A model generated the notes under the pieces. The model was not told the DNA's origin. It ran no database searches and saw only the letters and a program-made list of their open reading frames with translations. Source: Pogostemon cablin (taxonomy: Eukaryota > Streptophyta > Magnoliopsida > Lamiales > Lamiaceae). From it: 64,000 nucleotides of DNA. Each line of letters starts with the position of its first letter. The first letter of the stretch is position 1. The stretch spans positions 26,787,542 through 26,851,541 of the forward strand of contig CM042963.1 of NCBI GenBank assembly GCA_023678885.1, given 5' to 3'. A program made the position numbers and the translations under genes. Below are positions 22,300 through 33,483 of this stretch, piece by piece.

Positions 22300-24233
22300 C
22301 ATAGGTGTTTTACGATCACAAGATCAAAGGGAAATAAATCGATTATTCCTTTGAATTTGGAGATAGAAAAGACCGCACGGCAAAGGAAACGAGAGAGACG
22401 AAAAGTTAGAAAAGAAAATATGGAGAACCAACATGGAGACAATGTTAACCATGACCCACCCCAAGATACATTAGAAGATAAAAGGGGGGGTATAAGAAGG
22501 AGTGCAAGAGAATCAAGTGGAGATGGTTAGGAATTTCATTGCTCAAAATCAAGACTACATGCAATTACTTGCCAATCAAGAAGCTCAAAGGATACTCCAA
22601 CAACAAGAGTTGCAAAGGCCTAGAGCAATTTGGGATTACTTCCAACCGAGAGCCATGCACAATATGGTCCTCCGGTTCAAGCCAATAATTTTGGAATAAA
22701 GTTCGGATTGATCAATATGGCCAAAGCAAATCAGTTTGGGAAGGTCCTCTTAAAGACCCGAACGCTCATCTAGCTACTTTCTTGGAGGTTGCAAATACCG
22801 TCAAGATGAATTCAGATGAGATTGTCCTCTTTTTCTTTAAGGGACAAAGCTAAAGCATGGTACAATACAATTCCATTGGAAAGTTGTAATACTTGGGAAT
22901 ATCTTGAGTAGATGTTTTTAAACAAGTACTTTCCTCCTTCGAAGGCTCTCTAATTGAAAAGTCTTATCACTCAATTTAGGCAACTTCCCAATGAGAGTTT
23001 CTATGAAGCATGGGAATGCTACAAAGAGATGTTACGAAAGTGTCCTCAACATGATTTTCATGAGAATCAACAAGTGGCTTTCTTTTATCAAGGGTTGAGT
23101 GAACAAAATCGGATGCATGTAGATGCCTCATCTGGAGGGTCTATATTTGGAGTGGATGCTATGAAAGCTATGGATATTTTTGAAGATATTGCAATGAATT
23201 CTTATCAATGGCCTTCTGAGAGAGTAATGGGCGGTTATGCATTTGGAAAGGTAGCTCAAGTGGAGAGTGTTAATGAAGTGAAGAGTGATGTGTTCTAAAG
23301 TGAAGGCATGAAAGAATTTAATGAGGGCATCCATGCTTTAACAAAGCAATTGAATTCGATCACTCAAGGAATGAATCAAGGGGGAAGTACAAGTGCTAAT
23401 TTGAATGAAGAGGGCAATGTTATGCAAGGTGTAGAGGATGTTGCCTATCTAGGTAGGAGAAATTACCAAGGAAATTTCCAACATCAAGGGATTTTCAAGG
23501 TAATTATCCTTCTAACCAAGGTAATTTTCAAGGAGTATATCAAGGGTCAGCTCGGGGGAATAATTTCAATCAATCAAGTGGAGGAAATTATCAAGCTCTG
23601 AGGAAACATGAAAATCTTTCCTACTCTAATACTCAAGCCGCCATCGCATTTCCTCAAGGATTGGATCTAAGTTCTAAGCTATCCAATGGAGAATGGAAAT
23701 CTTCATTAGAGGATACAATGCTAGCATTCATGAAAGACATAAGGGCTTATATGAAATATAATGAAGTTGAAATGGAGAGGAGAAATGCTAAGCTTGAATC
23801 TGAGATGGAAAAGACGGAGGCTAAGCTTGAGGCTAGAATGGAGGAAAATAAAAAAAAATCCGACAATAGGATGAGAGCCTTTGAGTATCAAATGGGGCAA
23901 ATTGCTTCTTCCGTGGGATCTCAACACCAACAAGAAAAATTTCCATCTACCACGGTAACTAATCCTAAAGAAAATTGCAAAGCTATCACCCTTAGGAGTG
24001 GAAAAGAGTACAAGGAGTCTCCTATGCCTAAAGAGGATAGTGTTGTTGTTGAAGGGGAAATGAAAAGAACGGTGGAAGAAGGGTTGGTGCAAGAGGAGAT
24101 TGAAGTGGAAGAGGTAAGCAAGAAAGAAGAAGTTGTTGAACAAAAGAAAGATGAAGAGAAGATAGAGAGAGTTCCAAAGTGGAAGAAGGGAAAAGGAAGT
24201 TGAAGTTGAAAGATATAGTTGGGGGATACCCAA
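22300..24233 (+). pseudogene. Gag of element C, multiply frameshifted
   Basis: The start region reads TRSKGNKSIIPLNLE, as in other Athila Gag N-termini; an ATG may be lost. The Gag core appears in pieces: LINMAKANQFG and DPNAHLATFLEVANTVKMN (~22700-22820), then MKSLITQFRQLPNESFYEAW and KEMLRKCPQHDF (22954-23298). The tail has Asn/Gln-rich DNA (~23460-23600) and a long charged coiled-coil-like segment (23661-24203) with AFEYQMGQIASSVGSQ and AITLRSGKEYKE. Stops and shifts near 22530, 22700, 22950, 23298, 23600 and 24203 rule out a working protein. Confidence 0.88.
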
Positions 24234-25233
24234 AACTCAAGTACCGATTCTTTTTCCTCAAAGGTTCTTGAAGAAGGGTTTAGATGAGAGGTTCAAAAAG
24301 TTTCTTGAAATCTTCAAGAAGATTCAAATCAATATCCCTTTTTCTAATGCTTTGGAGCAAATATCTCATTATGCTCGTTTCTTGAAGGACATAATGGGAA
24401 AGAAAAGAAGTCTTGTGAAATATAAAACGGTCAATCTAACCAAAGAGTGTAGTGCTATTCTACAATGGAAACTTCCACAAAAATTGAAGGATCCGGGTAG
24501 TTTCACTATACCATGTGAAATTGGAAAAAGTAAGAAGAACAAGGCTCTTTGTGATCTCGGTGCAAACATTAACTTAATGCGTCTTTCCATATTCAAGAAG
24601 CTTGGAGTAGGTGAAGTGAAACCAATATCCATTACTCTTCAATTAGTGGATAGATCATTGACGCATCCAAATGGAGTAATTGAAGATGTGTTGGTCAAGG
24701 TGGAGAAGTTTGTCTTTCCGGTTGAGTTTGTTGTTCTACATATGGAGGAGATGAAAATGTACCATTAATTCTTGGGAGGCCATTTCTTACTACCGGGAGA
24801 GCTCTAATTAATGTTTACAAGGGAGAGTTGAGGTTGAGAGTTAATGATGAGGAGGTCGTATTTTCTCTACACAAGGCCATGCAATATTTAATAGAGAATG
24901 AAGAGTGTAGAAGTGTGGATGTTGTAAAGGAAAGTGTTGAGAAGAGCTGGTCTTCTATTGTATCCAAGGATCCACTTGAACTTTGCTTGAGCAATTCTCT
25001 ATCTCTTTCTACTATTTCTACTACTTCTCTTGATTTAAATGATAAATTGATTAATTGTTTGCTTGATCTAGGTGATTGTAGTGAAGCTCAAGAAGTTGCA
25101 GCCGCTATCTCGAGGGGAAATGGAAAGTTCTTACCACTTAGAGATCCACTCAATCAAGAAGAGAAAAAGGAAAAGAAGGTGGAGTTGAAGCCTTTACCCG
25201 ACCATCTTGCCTATGCTTACCTAGGTGAAAATG
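24234..25233 (+). pseudogene. Aspartic protease and linker of element C
   Basis: Closely similar to 123-1130 of A. The active-site segment reads ALCDLGANINLMRLSI (24546-24593). A frameshift at ~24750 (HMEEMKMYH) separates it from the second motif. The frame 24828-25231 continues into the pol linker (LDLGDCSEAQEVAAAISRG) without the 1-base deletion seen in A. The reading frame is then interrupted by the solo LTR at 25234. Confidence 0.88.
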
Positions 25234-27261
25234 TATAACAACCCAGAATTTTAAATAAATTTATTTGCGTTAATGTTTTGGCCTAATTATTTCAAAAGCC
25301 AATTATTTTCCCAAACCGCGTGAATAAGAAGGGAAAAATCAAATTCACAAACCTTCCTTATTTAACAAGATTTCCTCTTCATCAAAAAATCAAATCATAT
25401 TTTTTTAATCTTTAAAGAATATTTTCCCTTGCAATCAATCCTAAAATAGGCTCCCCTAACTAAGGAAAGTTTGACAATTCTTACGCGTTTATTTTTCTGG
25501 GGTTTTGATTCAGCCATCCAAGTATAAAAATCAATCTTTCTTTTCATTCTTATACACCACTTATAGTTTTCTTATCACGCGGCTGCACAAAGAGAGTTTC
25601 GAAGGATTTTGATCGCGATGTTTAATACTCAAACCTAAGGCTTTCACGCGGTAAAAGGTGGGGATTTTCTCATCTTATATGTGTTAAATTATTTCATAGG
25701 TGATAGTTGAAATTAATTGGAATATGTGAATTGATAAATGCAATACAAGTTTGGACCGTAATGGTGCCTTACTCTTATCACAAGTTTGGACCGTAATGGT
25801 GCCTTACTTTTATCACAAGTTTGGACCGTAATGGTGCCTTACTCTTATCACAAGTTCAGACTGTAATGGTGCCTTACTCTTATTTTAAGTTTGGACTGTA
25901 ATGGTGCCTTACTCTTATCACAAGTTTGAACTGTAATGGTGCCTTACTCTTATTGCAAGTTTGGACCGTAATGGTGCCTTACTCTTATCACAAAATAAAT
26001 TGCAATGTCGTATCTTTATATGAATAATGTATCGAAAGGTGCCTTATTGACATGACAGGATTGTATTGTAAGTGAAATTTTAATTCTCGCACATGAATTA
26101 TTTAACTTATGTATGCATGATTAAGTCTTCACTGAACTTGTGGTTGCTCACCCTGATAATTTATCTCATTTCAGATTAAGCGTGGAGATAGCATACGAAT
26201 GGGGACGCGTCGGCAAGGAGGCCTTATAAAACATTTTAATAAACAGCAACTTATATACTGCGCACTTTCATTTTCCTTTTCAATTTAGAAATTGTGTTCA
26301 ACTGAATGATTATGTTTTATCATTGGAAATTGGTTGAGAATTCGTGTTTTAAAACTGCAGCTTTGTGTCATGCATTATTTTTTAGTTACTCGGAGTCAGT
26401 AATGATATTTGGGATATTTGGTATTGATATTACATGAAATAATTACGAACTTGGTGATTTAAGGTTGAAATAAATTAATATATGATTTTATTTGTTAATG
26501 GCAGTAGGTGGTCGAGTCAGAGTTTGCTACTAATTCCCACCCTTTAAATTGGATTTGAAGATATCCATATAATATAATTATGTTAGTCTACATGGTCAGG
26601 AGTTGTCGCATGTAATGGAAATTATGTTAGCAGCAAGTTATTGGTTCTGTTAGTTCATATGAGTTGGAAGACAGTGGGTTAGTATTAGAGTATTTAATTT
26701 ATTTATTATAAATCTGGTAATTAGTGGAGATTAGCATGTATGACTTTGCCTCAAACTCTTTTTTTTTAAAATCAATATGGGATGACTTGGTGGGAGTTTA
26801 ATTAATTGATTTCATGTTCTTGCGCAGCTGTATTCGTGTCTTATACTTTAATGTGTTTTAGACTTTAAATTGTTAGTAGGTGGCATGTAATAATTTTTAA
26901 TCTACTCCATATTTTGTTTAGTTGTTTTAAATAGATGACATGGCAGTCCTATATGTTTGTATCTTATGAATTTGTAGCTATAAACTTATAGTCCTTCTCT
27001 TTAAAGTTCTGCAGAAAATTTCCAAATATTCTTTAAGGACTAAGTTTCAGAAACTTAAAGGACCTACCCCTCTATTTAATTTCTTTTATTTGAATTATTT
27101 GCTTAAGGTTTGCTAAAACTTATGGGATTTATTCCTTATTTAATATCCTTTGTCCTTGCATTATCACTTATTTGATTATTTATATGTTTTAGTCATGCCT
27201 TTTTTAAATTCTTTAAGAAAATAATGTGCAAATCTCTTTATTTAAAAATTGGGGTGTGACA
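25234..27261 (+). mobile_element. Solo LTR of a Ty3/gypsy element inserted in C pol
   Basis: 2028 bp, starting TATAACAACCC and ending GGGGTGTGACA, flanked by a perfect 5-bp duplication AAATG (25229-25233 and 27262-27266). The ends resemble plant gypsy LTRs that start TGTAACACCC and end GGGTGTTACA, such as many Tekay/Del-type chromoviruses; the G of the terminal TG is changed to A. Removing it restores continuity between the C segments and their A counterpart near 1134. No internal domain is present, as expected after LTR-LTR recombination. The strand is set by these ends; the family is inferred. Confidence 0.85.
25746..25990 (+). repeat. Seven tandem 35-bp repeats in the solo LTR
   Basis: Exact 35-bp period starting at 25746, 25781, 25816, 25851, 25886, 25921 and 25956. 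The unit runs CAAGTTTGGACCGTAATGG then TGCCTTACTCTTATCA. Copies differ by 0-5 bases. No spacers, so it is a minisatellite and not CRISPR. It may be an LTR enhancer array. Confidence 0.95.
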
Positions 27262-30146
27262 AAATGAGACATATCCTGTAATTGTATCCTCTTCTTTAAC
27301 CTCTAGCCAACTTGATAAATTGCTTAATGTCCTTAAAGAACATAAGTCGGCTATTGGTTGGTGTATTGATGATTTGAAGGGAATTAGCCCAACTATTTGC
27401 ATGCATAAGATAAGACTTGAGGATGAAGGGAAAGCTTGTGTTCAAAACCAAAGGAGGCTTAATCCTATCATGCAAGAGGTGGTGAAAAAGGAGGTTCTTA
27501 AATGGCTAGACTCCGATATGATCTTTCCTATTAGTGATAGTCCCTATGTGAGCCCTTTGCACGTGTATCTAGAAGGGGGTATGACTATAGTGAAGATCGA
27601 GGAGAATAAGACCATAGCCACTAGGACGGTGACGGGGTGGCGCGTGTGTATTGACTACAGAAAACTTAATGAGAACACACATAAAGACCACTTTCCCCTA
27701 CCTTTCTTGGACCAAATGTTGGATAGGTTGGTCGGGTATGAATTTTATTGCTTTCTTGATGGGTATTCCGGGTATAATCAAATTCTCATAGCACCCGAAG
27801 ACCAAGAGAAGACCACTTTCACTTGTCCTTATGGAATATTTTCTTTTTGAAGATTGTCATTTGGACTTTGCAATGCACCGGCTACCTTTCAAAGGTGTAT
27901 GATGGCAATCTTCGAAGGCTTGATTGAGAATATCATGGAAGTTTTCATGGATGACTTCTCGGTGTTTGGCTCTTCTTTTGATATTTGTTTATCTAATCTT
28001 GCTATTGTTTTGAAGCGAAGATACTAATCTAGTGTTGAATTGGGAAAAGTGTCACTTCATGGTAAATGATGGCATTGTACTTGGACATCACATCTCTTCA
28101 AAGGGATTGCAAGTAGACCATGCTAAAGTTGTGGCTATTGAGAAGCTTCCACTACCAATAAATGAGAAGGGAGTACGATCGTTCCTTGGTCATACAAGGT
28201 TCTATCGTAGATTCATAAAGGATTTTTCTGCATTTTCTAAACCCATCTCTCATCTCCTTGAAAAAGATGTTCTATTTAAGTTTGATGAAAATGGTCTAAA
28301 TTCTTTTCAAGTGTTAAAAGAAGCTTTGATTTCGTCGCCCATCTTGATCACCCGATTGGAAGGAGCCATTTATATTGATGTATGATGCAAGCGATATAGC
28401 TCTCGGAGTAGTGTTGGGAAATTAAGAGAAAAAAGGTTCCTAGCCATTTACTATGCAAGTAAAACATTTGATGCGGCTCAACGGAACTACACTACTACCG
28501 AAAAGGAGTTCTTGGCAGTGGTATACGCATTTGATAAGTTTCGTCCCTATTTGGTGGGAACGAAAACTATTGTATATACCGCCGACCACTCCGCCATCAA
28601 GTATCTTATGGCGAAGAAGGATACAAAGCCAAGGGTGATAAGATGGGTATTGCTTCTTCAAGAATTTGACATTGATATGAGAGATAAGAAGGGGAGTGAG
28701 AATGTAGTTGTTGATCACCTTTCAAGGCTAGAGTCGAGGGAACATTGCGAGAGCACATATGAGTTAATCAATGAGGTGTTCCCCGATGAAGAAATCTTAC
28801 AATGTGATTGTTATCAGATTGAAGCCTTAGTGGAGCAAAAAGGAAGTCCATGGTACACGGACTATGTGAACTTCTTGGCTAGTGGAAGGAAACCGTATGA
28901 GCTTAGCAAGTACCAATCCAAGAAATTCTATCATGATGTTAAGAGTTTCTTGTGGGATGATCCATTCTTGTACAAGATGTGCAATGATTCTCTTGTAAGA
29001 AGATGTGAGCCCGAAGAAGAATGGAGAAGTGTGATGGAATTTTGCCACTCATCGCCAAGTGGAGGTCATTTTGGAGGACAAAAAATGGCTGCCAAGATTC
29101 TTCAGTCGGGGTTGTATTGGCCATGTATATTCAAGTGTTGCAAGGAATTTGTTGCCCGTTGTGATTGTTGTCAACGAATGGGAGGAATTTTAAAATGGGA
29201 TGAGATGCCCCTTAAGAGCTTTCAAGAAGTGGAGATTTTCGATGTGTGGGGCATCGATTTCATGGGACCGTTTCCTCAATCCAATGGATTTCTATATATC
29301 TTATTGGCAGTTGATTATGTTTCAAAGTGGGTTGAAGCTATACCTTCAAGAATAAATGATGCAAGAGTGGTAATTGGATTTCTCAAAAGACATATTTTCA
29401 CAAGATTCGGGGTGCCAAGAGTGTTAGTGAGTGATGGGGGAACTCACTTTATAAACAAGCTCATGGAGCAAATTCTCAAGTCCTATGGAGTTAAACATAA
29501 AGTGTATACCCCTTATCACCCTCAAATAAATGGTCAAGCGGAAGTTTCGAATACCAAATCAAGCAAGTGTTGGAGAAAACTGTGAACGGGAGTAGGAAAG
29601 ATTGGTCAACCAAGCTTGATGAGGCATTATGGGCTTTTCGTACCGCGTTTAAGAGAACTCTTGGCATTTCCCTGTTTTAGCTTGTTTATGGCAAGTCTTG
29701 CCATCTACCTGTGGAGTTAGAGCATAAAGCCTATTGGTCGTTCAAGAAGTTGAACTTTGATATGAAAGCTTCCAAGAAGAAAAGATTCTTGCAATTAAGT
29801 GAACTTGATGAATTTCGTGAAAATACTTATGAAAATTCAAGAATTTTTAAGGAAAAGACAAAGAGATGGCATGATGCTAAATTGAGAAAGAAGAGATTTG
29901 AAGAAGGAGATCAAGTGTTGGTTTTTTCCTCGGGAAATTGAAATCTAGATGGAGAGGGCCTTATATTGTGAAAGAAGTTCTAGATGGAGAGGGCCTTATA
30001 TTGTGAAAGAAGTTCTAGATGGAGGAGCTCTTAGAGTAGTGGATGACAAGGGGGGAGAGTTCTTAATCAATGGGCATCAAGTGAAGCACTACTTTGATCC
30101 ATCCCAAAGAGAAATTGTCTTTATGGACACTTTTTTTGAAACTTGA
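27262..30146 (+). pseudogene. RT-RNase H-integrase of element C, broken
   Basis: Homologous throughout to 1134-4009 of A. The RT part (27320-27850) has FLDGYSGYNQI but ends at a TGA (27848-27850) where A has CGA, a CpG-type C-to-T change. FMDDFSVFG follows at ~27945. A 5-bp deletion at ~28015 and small deletions at ~28352 and ~28420 shift the frame. RNase H and integrase are open from 28512 to 29585, with CDCCQRMGG, WGIDFMGPFP, LVSDGGTHF and an intact GQAE. A 1-base loss then breaks the frame at ~29549. The C-terminal domain (29711-30146) is broken by a deletion at ~29938 and a 35-bp duplication, and ends at 30144-30146. Confidence 0.9.
29945..30014 (+). repeat. 35-bp tandem duplication in integrase tail of C
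   Basis: Two identical copies start at 29945 and 29980 (CTAGATGGAGAGGGCCTTAT...). 35 is not a multiple of 3, so the duplication shifts the frame inside the GPY/F module. It is absent from A. Confidence 0.9.
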
Positions 30147-30159
30147 TCTTACACTCCGT

Positions 30160-30200
30160 TAAGACTGTTAAATTCAGCGCTAAATGGAGGCAACCAATTC
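30160..30200 (+). promoter_or_regulatory. Conserved post-pol palindrome/hairpin element (C)
   Basis: TTAAGACTGTTAAATTCAGC then GCTAAATGGAGGCAACCAAT. The AGCGCT palindrome is kept; the hairpin is shortened (TGG-AGGCAA-CCA). It begins 13 bases after the last stop. Confidence 0.55.
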
Positions 30201-30359
30201 TTTTTAATTTTGTTGAATAAGTTCTCCACCTTAAGCTCTTGGTTGTTAGTTCTTATCGTTTTATTTTTATTTTGTTTATTGTAGTGTTTTGATGATGGTG
30301 TATGGTAGTGTTAACAAGTGTAATTGGATTACAAGAAGAGGTACGTGGATGCTTCATGA

Positions 30360-30870
30360 GGTGGAAAGAGCAGGGGATTTTAAAAATCAGCAATCACGCG
30401 GGCATGTGATAAAATATGGCTGTGTGGCCATGTTGGAGTCGAGATTTCAGAACAGGAATTACACGCTCTCGTGTTGGGCGTGTTGGACTTCATGGAGGTG
30501 TAAGGCTTATTTAAGTATTGTCCATGTGATTGCAATTTTCCAGGTATAAATATTTTTTATTTCTATCATTTCATTTCCAAACCTTATTACTCTCTGTTCT
30601 CTACTTCCACATCTCGTGGCTGCTCACTCACTTGAGTCACTTCAACCATTTCTCCACATCCACTCACTCCATCTCGTTGCTTCACACTCACCACCACACG
30701 GCCACATCTCATTTTCCACACACACACACAGCTTTTCCCATTTTTCCATTCATTTTATACATATCATCTCTCTTGTTGGAATTCTCAAGATACTCAAGCC
30801 ATCACCTGCTTAATCATTTCTCAATCCATTTAAAGTATTCATTTGAAGCAAGCAAGGTACGTATTTCTAA
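30360..30870 (+). promoter_or_regulatory. Second promoter-like module downstream of C pol
   Basis: GC-rich palindromic words (CACGCGGGCATG, GTGTGGCCATG) at ~30395-30480 precede TATAAATA at 30545-30552. A long TC/CA-rich leader follows, then a possible splice donor AAG|GTACG at ~30856. This order copies the LTR promoters of A and B but lies in the 3' non-coding region of C, with no LTR edges visible. It could be a remnant of an env-region promoter or an embedded LTR fragment. Confidence 0.4.
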
Positions 30871-31995
30871 GTCTTACTTCAATTCAATCTTTGTTTGTTG
30901 TTAGAATAATATGCATCTTGAAATTAAGCCTTAGGAGGGGCTGTTCTTTTTAGTTGATGCTTAGGTTTTTAATTTTGTTGCTTAGTTTATGCTGTATGTT
31001 TTGAATGATTGAATTGAGGGGAGAATTATGTTGTTGGGTTTGCTTGATTGAAAAATAGGCATGAATTGCATTGCAGAAGTTGATAAAATTCTTAAGCTTT
31101 GAGAATGCATGCAAGGTGTTTGATAAAATGCTTAAGAGAAAAATGTTGCTTCTTTATGCTTCATTGTGACTTGAATTGATGAGTGATTGTTCATTACAAA
31201 AGTTGTGGTGTATTGATGCATGAATTTGGATTAATTGTTGAAGGAAGGAAGTTGAATGAAAGCAAGAATCATGAATCTTAAAAGTTGAAAATTTGGGCAC
31301 ACCAAGTGTTTGATGAAAAGCTTAAGTGAAAGTTTTTATGTTTTATGTGCTTCATTGTGTTATAAGTGAAACTTCAGTTGATGGGAGAAAATGTGATGCA
31401 TTGATTCATGAACTTTAGGTAGAAAATGGTGGAAGTGATGATAAGCATAAATCCTTGCTAAGAATAGAATCATTTTAAGCTTGACTTGGCTAGTTTTATT
31501 ATTTTTTTTTTGTGTTTTTTGTCTTGTTCTTGTTCTTATTTATGTTTTTGTGCTTGTGTGGAATTTGGATTAATTGAATTGATACTTGTAAATTAGGGAC
31601 TTGAGGGGAGTAAGGAGCTTTAACTCGTAGTAAATTGAAACAAGATCCTTTTAGTTTGCTCAAATAAGGGATGAATGATATGCAATAATACTTGGAAATT
31701 TCAAACAAATGCCTAGTGAGATTTGAGTCAACCCATGCATTAAATGGTATTAATTCATTCTTGAGAGGAAATTGATCATCATGAGAAAAACTAGAACTTG
31801 TTTGTTGACTCTTCTTAAGAATTTGTTGATAAAGCACTTAAGATATGATAAGAGGCCATTCTTGTCATTAAAAGCTAGAGCCAAATACATACTTTTTCTA
31901 CATTCAAACATAATCCATTGCTAGCCAATTTGACCCATTAAAACATATATCTTTTTGACAAGCTCATTATCTAGCCAAATCCCATTTAAGCTAAG
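30871..31995 (+). other. 3' non-coding region of element C, to the CACTA junction
   Basis: No gene seen. From ~31560 on there is diverged homology to ~5050-5330 of A (CCATGCAT..TGGTATT, GAACTTG, AGAGGCCATTCTTGTCATT). A ~250-bp diverged tandem repeat is visible at 31080-31440 (AAGTGTTTGAT/GGTGTTTGAT, TGCTTCATTGTG). Athila homology stops near 31990. Confidence 0.6.
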
Positions 31996-33390
31996 AAAGA
32001 ACCCAAGAATACCAAGATGGACTTGAATTTTTCTTAAACTTTGCCTTTTCAAATTCATCCATTAGTGGAAAGATAACATGTCCATGCAAGAAATGTAAAA
32101 TGGGTCTATTTGTGAGTAGAGACTAAAGAGAAAGCATCTGAACACTTGACAGTTATAGGGTTTATTCCTGGGTACACTGAATGGATAGCTCATGGATAGC
32201 TTCATAGAAATTATTCATCTTCTTCTGAACCTCAGCCTGAATGCCTAGAATCGTCCATATACATGGATGGAGTAGAAAGATTAGTTCATGATATTATTGG
32301 AGATCCACAAGAAAATGTTTACATGGACACTGATGATTTTCCCAGAGATACTGAAATCCCCCATGGGCTAGCTAAACAATTTTATGACTTGATTGATGCT
32401 TCACAAAAGCCATTATACGAGGGATGTGAAAATTTCACTAAACTTTCATTCATCATTCGTTTGTTGCATGTTAAATGTGCTGGGAGATTGACTAATATTG
32501 TTTTTTTATATGATATTGGGCTTATTAAGTGATGCATTCCCAGAGGCCATGAAAGGTTTACCCAAGTCATACTACGAAGCTGAGAAAATGGTGAAAAAAA
32601 TAGGACTTAGTTATGAAAAATTGATGCTTGTCCAAAAGATTGCATTTTGTATTGGGGATCGAACAAAGAGAAGAGTTCTTGTGGCACATGTGGGAAACTT
32701 AGATGAAAAATTTCCGATAAAGATCCATTGGGTGATAAAAGAAAGATTGGATGAAAAATATTATGGTATTTTCCAATCAAGCCAAGATTGCAAAGATTGT
32801 TCATGTCTTCCAAGACAGCTCGTCATATGAGATGACATTCTGAAAGGCGGAAGAAGGATGGAAATTTAAGACACCCTGCTGATTCTCTAGCGTGGCATAC
32901 ATTTAACAGTTTACATGATGAATTTGCTAAGGATCCTCGCAATGTTAGACTGGGGTTAGCTTCTGATGGATTTAATCCATTCAAAAATATGAGTACGACA
33001 CACAGCACTTGGCTTATGATACTCTTTCCATATAACCTTCCACCAGGTATGTGCATGAAGCAGCCTTACTTTCTGTTGTCTTTATTAATTACTAGCCCAT
33101 TAGCTCCTGGGAATAATATTGACGTTTATCTACAACCACTAATTGCTTATTTGAAGGATTTATGGGAAGTAGGCATTGAGCGGGTGTGGCGTTTGATTTT
33201 GGTGATAATGGAGGAAGTAATGGAACACTAGGTCAATGTAAAATTAAAGTTAAATCCGTTCCCTTCTACACTAATTTAACGAAATGCAGGTACTCATCTA
33301 TTCACTTCTTTCTTAATCTCACTCACTGTTTTTCTCTTCTCGTGTGTGATTCTTCCTTGAGATCTGTGTTTTTTTCTTGAAATCTTGCAG

Positions 33391-33483
33391 TATATCAATT
33401 CGCTGGAATGACAGAAAGCAAGCTGGATCTTCCGGAGGATCTCATGGCTTCGAAGATGTCCAATCAGTCTTGGATTCTGAAAG
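33391..33483 (+). pseudogene. Captured exon-like fragment in H (unrecognised gene)
   Basis: A pyrimidine-rich tract ends TCTTGCAG at 33390. The exon has ATG 33408 and reads MTESKLDLPEDLMASKM then SNQSWILK, ending at a donor AAG|GTAAATC at 33483. It looks like the start of a plant protein. I cannot name it. Coding-like stretches upstream (33186-33287, AFDFGDNGGSNGTLGQ) may belong to the same capture. Confidence 0.45.

Larger units (their letters stand above)
12090..31995 (+). mobile_element. Element C: Athila-type retrotransposon with nested insertions, 3' end lost
   Basis: The order is 5' LTR (split by B), tRNA-Asp primer site, gag, protease (then the solo LTR), RT-RNase H-integrase and a diverged 3' non-coding region. 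No 3' LTR is present; homology to the A 3' region stops near 31995, where CACTA sequence begins. Pol is closely related to that of A. Gag and pol carry many frameshifts and stops, so C is an old copy. The left LTR end (TGATTGTCTTG at 12090) is set by alignment to the A and B LTR starts (shared CACCTA, TCGTATTTTAT). Confidence 0.85.

Noticed and set aside
23721..24233. 170-codon minus-strand frame
   Set aside because: Antisense shadow of the charged Gag tail of C. Phe/Leu richness comes from reading GAA/AAG codons backwards.
25746..25990. Regular 35-bp direct repeats resembling a CRISPR array
   Set aside because: No spacers, a plant retrotransposon context, and a location inside an LTR with target duplication.
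30530..30904. A 124-codon frame rich in His/Ser/Phe
   Set aside because: It follows the TC/CA-rich leader downstream of a TATA box and resembles the non-coding leaders of the A and B LTRs. No domain.
33226..33237. CACTAGGTCAATG as a possible left end of H
   Set aside because: Only CACTA matches; the next bases do not pair with TTTCTTGTAGTG, the 3-bp flanks differ, and TNP2 homology already ends 45 bases earlier.
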